Shown piece by piece: positions 27,897 through 32,914 of a DNA stretch of 32,914 bases. Within the stretch, counting starts at the first letter, position 1; each line of letters begins with the position of its first letter. This DNA is from Maribacter sp. (GTDB lineage Bacteria > Bacteroidota > Bacteroidia > Flavobacteriales > Flavobacteriaceae), in the NCBI GenBank assembly GCA_022865355.1, contig JALHST010000028.1:1-32914 (forward strand). The letters run 5' to 3'. The notes below the pieces were generated by a model. That model was not told the DNA's origin and made no database searches. It saw only the letters and a list, made by a program, of their open reading frames with translations. Made by a program: the position numbers and the translations under genes.

Positions 27897-28181
27897 CTAG
27901 GATCCTGCCATGGGTGTCCCGAAAATGCCGACGGCCAGTTCGGCCCAAATAAGTAGCAGTAAAACCAGGATCGCACCCACTATGGCGATTTGGTAGCTTT
28001 TTTTGTTGATCTTGCGTAGGGCCAAATCGCATAGAAAACCGCTGCCGAGCAACAGTACCCCCGCCACCACAAAATCGGTCAGTGACCAACGTACTTCCTC
28101 GGTGAACTGCATGGCGATCAAGGGAATGAGCAAGAGAAATGCCACGATACCCAAGATAATAAAGAATCCTTTGTTTTTCAT
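27897..28181 (-). CDS. Small membrane protein, three transmembrane helices
   Basis: Taken from the ATG at 28181 (94 aa, MKNKGFFIILGIVAFLLLIP); a longer frame to 28238 adds 19 residues without coding character. Three hydrophobic segments are visible: residues ~5-25, ~37-55 (FVVAGVLLLGSGFLCDLAL) and ~65-88 (IAIVGAILVLLLLIWAELAVG), ending GIFGTPMAGS. The polar WSLTDF segment lies between helices 1 and 2. The pattern is recognisable from other Bacteroidota small inner-membrane proteins of unknown function. Confidence 0.75.
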   Translation of the reverse strand: MKNKGFFIILGIVAFLLLIPLIAMQFTEEVRWSLTDFVVAGVLLLGSGFLCDLALRKINKKSYQIAIVGAILVLLLLIWAELAVGIFGTPMAGS

Positions 28182-28397
28182 AAGCAGCTGCTTAAATTGA
28201 AGTAACCTAATAATTAGCCGGTGCGATGCATTGTGCAAACGGTTTGGCGCGATCCGTATTTATGAACTAAGTTACACCAATATCGACGGTTGTGCAAACC
28301 CACCTGCTTCTCTATTTCCATTGCTTGAATCGCTATTATGCACCTAAAAATAAGGTATCCGGATATTCAAAACTTGGATGAACGCAATCAAAACGCT

Positions 28398-29342
28398 TTA
28401 TTTTTGTTGCCCCGAACCCTCTTCAGCAATTTCAAGTCGAAGAAAGCGCGCCGCATTGTTATAAAAAATATCGCGCTTTTGCTGCTGTGTTAAAAAGGGT
28501 GCTTGTTCAATTGCTTCGACTGCTTTCCCAATCTTTTCGGGCCATACCATTTGGTCGGAACCAAACATCAGACGCTTTCCAAGGCCGGCCCGAATGAAGG
28601 CCTCCAGATAATCATAAAAGGCGGTACGGGGAATCACCCAGGTAATCGTAGAAACATCCGCATAGAGCTGGGGATACTGGTACATCATGGCGATCATTTC
28701 ATCGCGATAGGGATACCCGGCATTCTCGACAAAAAGCCGAAGGTCAGGATGGTTGACCAGTACCTCCTCCAACAGCAAGGGGCTGCCGGCAGCCGAACTG
28801 AAATGGGGCGTATAGGGTCCGATTCCCAAGGTGTGAATGAGTACGGGCAGGTCGAGCTCTTCCGCAAGCTTGAAATAAGGATCTAGCGATGGGTCATTGG
28901 GAGCGATACCCATAAGCTGTGTTCCGATTTCACCCATACCACTAAAACGTCCAGTAGCATATTCTACTTTGAGGCTCTCAAGGTCTTTGGTGCTGGGGCT
29001 CAGGATAAATGGGGATGCTATGAAACGCCCCGGAGCAGACTTGTCCCATTTTCGGACGGCCGATAAATCGACTCCGCTAAGAAAGGCCTTGACGATATTA
29101 TAACGGTCCATGGCCTCCATGGTTTTCTCCATCAACTGGGTGGGATCGACCGTGGCATGACCACTGCCTTGACAAGGTTCCGGTCGGCAGAAAGCCGGTA
29201 TCCCGGGAGGCACCTCCTCTGGAAGTCCGGTGTGCATGTGCATGTCGATAATCTGATGTTGACTCTGTTCTTTGGGATCATTTTGGGAATAAGCGTTTAC
29301 ACTCTCTAAAATGATAAAACAAATGGATAATAGATTTTTCAT
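28398..29342 (-). CDS. Amidohydrolase_2-family protein lacking the usual active-site His
   Basis: 314 aa with a leader ending NAYSQ (residue 20). It is related to the ACMSD/amidohydrolase_2 family (PF04909): His35 and His37 (DMHMHTG), Glu138 (GMGEIG), His170 (VLIHTLG) and Asp263 (MFGSDQMVWPE) are all in place, and the C-terminus (REIFYNNAARFL-like, here KRDIFYNNAARFL) is typical. The motif normally reading 'MHAGYP', whose His acts in catalysis in ACMSD-like enzymes, is ENAGYP here, with Asn207 replacing His. The metal site may therefore be intact while turnover is impaired. The alpha/beta hydrolase gene lies 52 bp upstream on the same strand, likely one operon. Confidence 0.82.
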   Translation of the reverse strand: MKNLLSICFIILESVNAYSQNDPKEQSQHQIIDMHMHTGLPEEVPPGIPAFCRPEPCQGSGHATVDPTQLMEKTMEAMDRYNIVKAFLSGVDLSAVRKWDKSAPGRFIASPFILSPSTKDLESLKVEYATGRFSGMGEIGTQLMGIAPNDPSLDPYFKLAEELDLPVLIHTLGIGPYTPHFSSAAGSPLLLEEVLVNHPDLRLFVENAGYPYRDEMIAMMYQYPQLYADVSTITWVIPRTAFYDYLEAFIRAGLGKRLMFGSDQMVWPEKIGKAVEAIEQAPFLTQQQKRDIFYNNAARFLRLEIAEEGSGQQK

Positions 29343-29394
29343 AATATTAATTTTTCCTGTTGTTGGGTATCTTTTTCCCAGAATTTAAGCATTC

Positions 29395-30300
29395 CTATGG
29401 TTCCTGTTTTTCCAGGACAGGTTTGGCCATCATTGATTCAACTACCTGCACAAACTCTTCAGGCTTTTCAAGCTTTGGGTCATCCCGGGCATCCTCGATA
29501 ATACGAAGGGCCCATCCATATTTTTTACTTGCTTTAAAGGCAACCTTTAGATCATTGGCCTTATCATGCCTTCCCCATATGAGTGTCACCGGAATATCAA
29601 TTTTCGCCAGTTCACCGTCGGGAATTTTTCCACTCATGGCACTCATTATCCCTTTAGCAGCTGCCTTCTTTTCCGGATGTTGGGCACAAGCCAAATTGTA
29701 TGCGAGGAAGGAGGGCCAGTAGATGCCTATGCTACTGATTAATCCCTTCAGGTCGTAGATGCAATGTGGCAAAAAGCGCAAATAGCTTTTCTCGGTGGGA
29801 TTAATCATGAACCTTAGAAATTGGTAAGCGAATCGGGGAGCGGGGCGAAAAGACGAAAGTCCAAGCGAGTCGACTAATACTAATTGCTTCACCTTTTCCC
29901 CGGCTTGAATAGCATAACTGGCCGCAATGGCTCCCCCGACCACGTGCCCGATTAGCACCGGGGGTTTGCTACAGGTTTTATAGAGAAACGCATCAAGCCA
30001 GTCTAGCACGATGTCCTTGGTAAGTTTTTCCTTAGCTGACCCCGAAGAACCATGGCCAGGAAGATCAGGGACTATTACATTGAAATTTTTGACCAGGTGC
30101 GGAATCACACGCATCCACCAAATGGCAGATTCACCCGGACCATGCAACAGAACGAAAGGGGTACCCTCACCCCCTTCAAGATAGGTAGTAAGAATATCTC
30201 CCACCTGTATTTGATATTCTTTTACTTGCAAATCATTGACGATTTCTTCTCGATAGGACTCGGCATTTTTAAATACCTCTTTTTTGGTTATTGCTTCCAT
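29395..30300 (-). CDS. Alpha/beta-hydrolase fold protein lacking nucleophile and His
   Basis: 301 aa, no leader. The fold is clear: LEGGEGTPFVLLHGPGES (oxyanion loop), FNVIVPDLPGHGSSG, the elbow LIGHVVGGAIAASYA, LVLVDSLGL, the acid strand VTLIWGRHDKAND (Asp246) and IIEDARDDPKLEKPEEFV. Two catalytic positions are missing: the nucleophile (G-x-Ser-x-G) is Val120 in GHVVG, and the His of the usual 'EDAGHDP.LEKP' is replaced (ARDDP, residues 271-275). Only the acid remains. As both losses are simple substitutions in an otherwise intact, full-length frame, a non-hydrolytic binding role is inferred. It is cytoplasmic, 52 bp upstream of the amidohydrolase_2 gene and 195 bp downstream of the TPR-LuxR gene. 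Confidence 0.85.
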   Translation of the reverse strand: MEAITKKEVFKNAESYREEIVNDLQVKEYQIQVGDILTTYLEGGEGTPFVLLHGPGESAIWWMRVIPHLVKNFNVIVPDLPGHGSSGSAKEKLTKDIVLDWLDAFLYKTCSKPPVLIGHVVGGAIAASYAIQAGEKVKQLVLVDSLGLSSFRPAPRFAYQFLRFMINPTEKSYLRFLPHCIYDLKGLISSIGIYWPSFLAYNLACAQHPEKKAAAKGIMSAMSGKIPDGELAKIDIPVTLIWGRHDKANDLKVAFKASKKYGWALRIIEDARDDPKLEKPEEFVQVVESMMAKPVLEKQEP

Positions 30301-30398
30301 GTTTGTTAATTTAACATGACTATTGCTAGTACAGGATAAAACTACGATGAATGGCTGCCTGCCGCATCGGTGTGATTACCCAATTTCTAGGGAAGCTG

Positions 30399-30420
30399 AA
30401 AAATGGGTACTTCTACCCAT
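30399..30420 (-). terminator. Hairpin between the LuxR-type and hydrolase genes
   Basis: ATGGGTA-CTTC-TACCCAT is a perfect 7-bp stem with a tetraloop (30403-30420), followed on the minus strand by a T run (30399-30403). It lies downstream of the regulator gene's stop and could terminate its transcript. Its symmetry also allows an operator reading. Confidence 0.5.
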
Positions 30421-30495
30421 GGGAGAAAAAGACGGTAAAAAGGGGGAAGCGTAAGCGGGAATGATTTTGGGGATAGGGTTACTTCCCGGTTTTCG

Positions 30496-32115
30496 TCAAA
30501 GCGCGCTATCCAGTAAGTGATGCTTCAGGGAGAAGGTGGTAGCTTCCACCCGCGACGATACGTCTAGCTTATTGAAGATATTACTCACATGACGATCTAC
30601 TGTGCGCTCACTGATGAACAATTCCCCCGCGATGGTTTTATTGGTTTTGCCCGATGCAACTCGCTGCAAAACCTGGAGTTCGCGAAGGGTCAGACCATGG
30701 GTCTCGTGATGTTTTTTTTTCGTATGCAACAAGCGATTGATCCGTTCCAGATCCGGTTTGGCCTTGAGTTGTTCAAAAATCCATTTGGCCGCCGCCAACT
30801 CCATAACCGAATTGTCTTTGTCATGCAATTCCTTATAGACAAGTCCTTTCAGCTCCCGGGTATACGCCGATTCATATGGTAGCTGTTGCGTATTCCAATA
30901 TTTCAAAGAGTTTAGCAATGGATCGATGGCAAGTTGAGGTCGCCCCTCGGCAAGAAAAACCGCTCCTTGGCAGTATGCCGATAGTGCTTGGAGATATGGC
31001 GCCTCAAATGCATGGGCGATATCACGGAGTTCCTTGGTGGCTTTATGGGCCTCTTCGGTTTTCTTGACGGCTATCATGATCCGCACGACGGCAGGGAGAA
31101 GTTCCGCACGTCTTCGTAAATCCTCGGTTTCCCTCAGGGCATTTTTTATAGAAGTCTCCGCCGCGTCGGCCTGTCCTTGTGCCAGGCGAAGTAAGGCAAA
31201 ACCGGGTTGTTGATTCCTGCCCCACTTGGCAGCTTCGCGATAGCCATCTTCGGCCGCTTCAAAATCTCCCAATAAACGCAGCAGTTCGGCCTTGCGGTAA
31301 TAAGCCTCCCCCGCTGCCGGTTCGCCCGGTGGTCGTGTCAACAGGGCGCAGGCGTCTTTGGTTTCCGTAAGTGCTTTGTGCCATTCCCCATGAAACTGAA
31401 TAATCTCGGCCCTGCGTACCAAACATTGGCCTCTAAAGGCGACGATGTCTGGTTGTGCAGCGCACCACTTGGTCAATGCCGATGTCCACTCCTGTGCCCG
31501 GCCCAAATCCCATACCTTGCGACAAGTCTCAATGACGGCGCAGTAGATGATTCCACAAGCTACGGGAAAAACTTCCTGGGTTTCTAAGGTAATCATGGTT
31601 TCATCAAGTAGTTTTATGCCTTGGGACACTTCCCCATGTTGGATCATGGCCTGTCCGTGTCCTAGCCGTCCAAGGGCGATCAGATCAGCATCGCCGAAGT
31701 GTTCTCCTATGCTTGCAGCCTGCTCAAAAAGTTCCACTGCCTGGGCAGCATGACCTCCGGAAAGCGCTACCAGAGCTTTGGGAATGAGGAATAATCCTTG
31801 TTCGGCACATGCCGGTACTTGTTCTTCATTGAGAAGCCGTTCGCCTCTGGCGATCCATCCACCGCCCCGTGCCCTCGCCCCGGTATTCAGGAGCATCAGG
31901 CCCAGCCAAAAAGCGCAGCGTACAGCCTTTTCGGTCTGTCGCAGGTCCAAATAGCCCTGATGGGCTTGTTCGAGAATCTGAAAACTTTCGGCCTCCTTCC
32001 CGGTGAGGTACGCGGCCAAGGCATAAGTTTCCAATTCCTTGGGCTCTAAGGCATTTTCCTTACCGGCTTTGATAAGCCGTGCGTACGTCTCGTTCCATTT
32101 TTCAAATCGTGGCAT
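30496..32115 (-). CDS. TPR-containing LuxR-type transcriptional regulator
   Basis: 539 aa, cytoplasmic. Residues ~20-440 are helical repeats of TPR character (YALAAYLTGKEAESFQILEQ, LFEQAASIGEHFGDADLIAL, YYRKAELLRLLGDFEAAEDG, YCQGAVFLAEGRPQLAIDPL). The last 67 residues are a LuxR/GerE helix-turn-helix: LTLRELQVLQRVASGKTNK, IAGELFISERTVDRHVSNIF and NKLDVSSRVEA. There is no N-terminal ATPase, so it is not a MalT/LAL-type regulator, and no phosphoacceptor domain. TPR-LuxR proteins of this kind are often found next to alpha/beta-hydrolase genes, as here. Its effector is unknown; a protein partner bound by the TPRs is a reasonable guess. The ATG at 32115 is preferred; nothing better is upstream. 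Confidence 0.85.
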   Translation of the reverse strand: MPRFEKWNETYARLIKAGKENALEPKELETYALAAYLTGKEAESFQILEQAHQGYLDLRQTEKAVRCAFWLGLMLLNTGARARGGGWIARGERLLNEEQVPACAEQGLFLIPKALVALSGGHAAQAVELFEQAASIGEHFGDADLIALGRLGHGQAMIQHGEVSQGIKLLDETMITLETQEVFPVACGIIYCAVIETCRKVWDLGRAQEWTSALTKWCAAQPDIVAFRGQCLVRRAEIIQFHGEWHKALTETKDACALLTRPPGEPAAGEAYYRKAELLRLLGDFEAAEDGYREAAKWGRNQQPGFALLRLAQGQADAAETSIKNALRETEDLRRRAELLPAVVRIMIAVKKTEEAHKATKELRDIAHAFEAPYLQALSAYCQGAVFLAEGRPQLAIDPLLNSLKYWNTQQLPYESAYTRELKGLVYKELHDKDNSVMELAAAKWIFEQLKAKPDLERINRLLHTKKKHHETHGLTLRELQVLQRVASGKTNKTIAGELFISERTVDRHVSNIFNKLDVSSRVEATTFSLKHHLLDSAL

Positions 32116-32629
32116 CCCTACTCAATGGTTAAAATTCAACACCAGTTGAAGTTCTGTATCAAAGTTCTCCATGGTTTGTTACAATGGGGGGTCTTTTCGG
32201 GTATTACCTTGACCGATATAATTTGATCTTATGGTAACACTATCGTCAATGTTTATTTTTTAGGTCGCTTGACCCGTTCGTTCGTGTATAAAAAATAGCT
32301 TGCCAAAATAAATTGGGGAATGTTTTTTGGTTTTTTCCTTTCAGTAAGCTCCATAAAAAATGGATATAATTATAGATCCATTTCGAGAACCACGATCGGA
32401 ATGGTCTAATTTCTTTGAGGGATAACATAAATTTACTACATATTAAGCAGCTTATTCCAGTATAGTAATTTAAATCATTTTTTATTTTGAAGGGATTTTG
32501 GGTTCGCACGCTATCGATTCTCCTTCCATGGGTTGAACATCTGAAGGTGCCGAGGCCGATGGTATTGTGAAATTGTTGAATGGACTAATGTGAAAAAGTG
32601 ACTGCATTTTATAAAAAGGACATCATGGA
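32116..32629. other. 514-bp AT-rich gap
   Basis: No gene was recognised. An 87-codon minus-strand frame (32246-32509) has poor coding character. An inverted repeat (ATGGAT...ATCCAT, 32360-32381) surrounds an AT-rich loop. Confidence 0.4.
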
Positions 32630-32914
32630 CTATTTTTTGGTCGGGTCTTGGCCACTTTTCTTAAAATGGCCCACAATAAAGAGCACCCCGACGACGACAA
32701 ACGGAATAGTAATACACATTATAATGCCCAGACTCGTCCAGACGGAGTGGTTCATTCTATAATTCCAACTAAAAACAAAAGGGCTTAGCCCAAGGCCCAC
32801 AATAATAAATAGGACGCCCCAAAGATATTCCCATTTCCATGCCACAAGCAGCAGGGCCAGTAATAGGAACGATGGTATAAGATGCATTAGAAAGCCACCG
32901 AGCTGTTGCCAAAA
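32630..32914 (-). CDS. Membrane protein, 3' part of a gene cut by the window edge
   Basis: The frame is open from 32914 (FWQQLGGFLMHLIPSFLLLA) to the stop at 32630, giving 94 codons with no start in view apart from the internal Met at 32887. Three membrane helices are visible (LIPSFLLLALLLVAW, WGVLFIIVGLGLSPFVF, LGIIMCITIPFVVVGVLFIV), and the C-terminus is Lys-rich (HFKKSGQDPTKK). The segment 'FW..L.GFLMHLIP.F.LL...' resembles the middle of small Bacteroidota membrane proteins of ~125 aa, so the true start probably lies a few tens of codons beyond the window. Confidence 0.7.
   Translation of the reverse strand, partial: FWQQLGGFLMHLIPSFLLLALLLVAWKWEYLWGVLFIIVGLGLSPFVFSWNYRMNHSVWTSLGIIMCITIPFVVVGVLFIVGHFKKSGQDPTKK

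Noticed and set aside
32246-32509. 87-aa minus-strand ORF
   Set aside because: Low-complexity AT-rich translation without motif, in a gap; likely chance.

Overview
The window looks like chromosomal DNA of a marine Flavobacteriaceae-type member of the Bacteroidota. Many secreted proteins carry short leaders ending in ...AQ, several are lipoproteins, Shine-Dalgarno signals are poor, and families typical of that group recur (DUF6268, DUF481, DUF6090, neuromedin U-like barrels, GH127 beta-L-arabinofuranosidases). No rRNA, tRNA, CRISPR array, transposase, integrase or phage gene was seen. All assignments come from reading sequence and translations by eye; no database search was run.

Region 1 (1-8.1 kb) is AT-rich, almost entirely minus-strand, and devoted to the cell envelope. 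Intact genes are a neuromedin U-like barrel, an AraC-type regulator, two tandem glycine-zipper paralogues (one a lipoprotein, one with an ordinary signal peptide), a SYLF/Ysc84 protein whose leader start is frameshifted, and a DUF481 barrel. Between them lies gene debris: an amidohydrolase tail, a truncated 50-codon secreted fragment, two decayed outer-membrane proteins and a DUF6090 head.

Region 2 (8.1-16.7 kb) is plus-strand and clearly more GC-rich from 9.2 kb. A DUF6268 barrel is followed by a carbohydrate cluster: a 930-aa secreted protein with a glycosidase-like N-terminal half and a formylglycine-generating-enzyme-like C-terminal domain lacking both catalytic cysteines, then two GH127-type lipoproteins. 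This suggests breakdown of L-arabinofuranose-containing glycans, without a SusC/SusD pair in view. The spacer between the two GH127 genes is a nest of repeats: heptamer tracts, a 'GTCATnnCGAGGAGG' palindrome and half of a 170-bp element.

Region 3 (16.8-22.5 kb) is minus-strand: a DJ-1/PfpI protein in an AT-rich island, a sarcosine/N-methyltryptophan oxidase-type flavoenzyme with a small lipoprotein upstream, another heptamer tract, and a block (DUF6090 gene with one nonsense codon, intact amidohydrolase, DUF6090 tail) bracketed by two direct copies of a ~170-bp element with terminal inverted repeats.

Region 4 (22.8-32.9 kb) holds a parallel beta-helix lipoprotein and katG on the plus strand, then minus-strand CIA30, a three-helix membrane protein, an amidohydrolase_2 and an alpha/beta hydrolase, a TPR-LuxR regulator, and a membrane protein cut by the window edge. 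The adjacent amidohydrolase_2 and alpha/beta hydrolase both lack key catalytic residues. With the regulator just upstream, they are the best candidate here for an undescribed system: a pair of non-catalytic, possibly ligand-sensing, pseudoenzymes.
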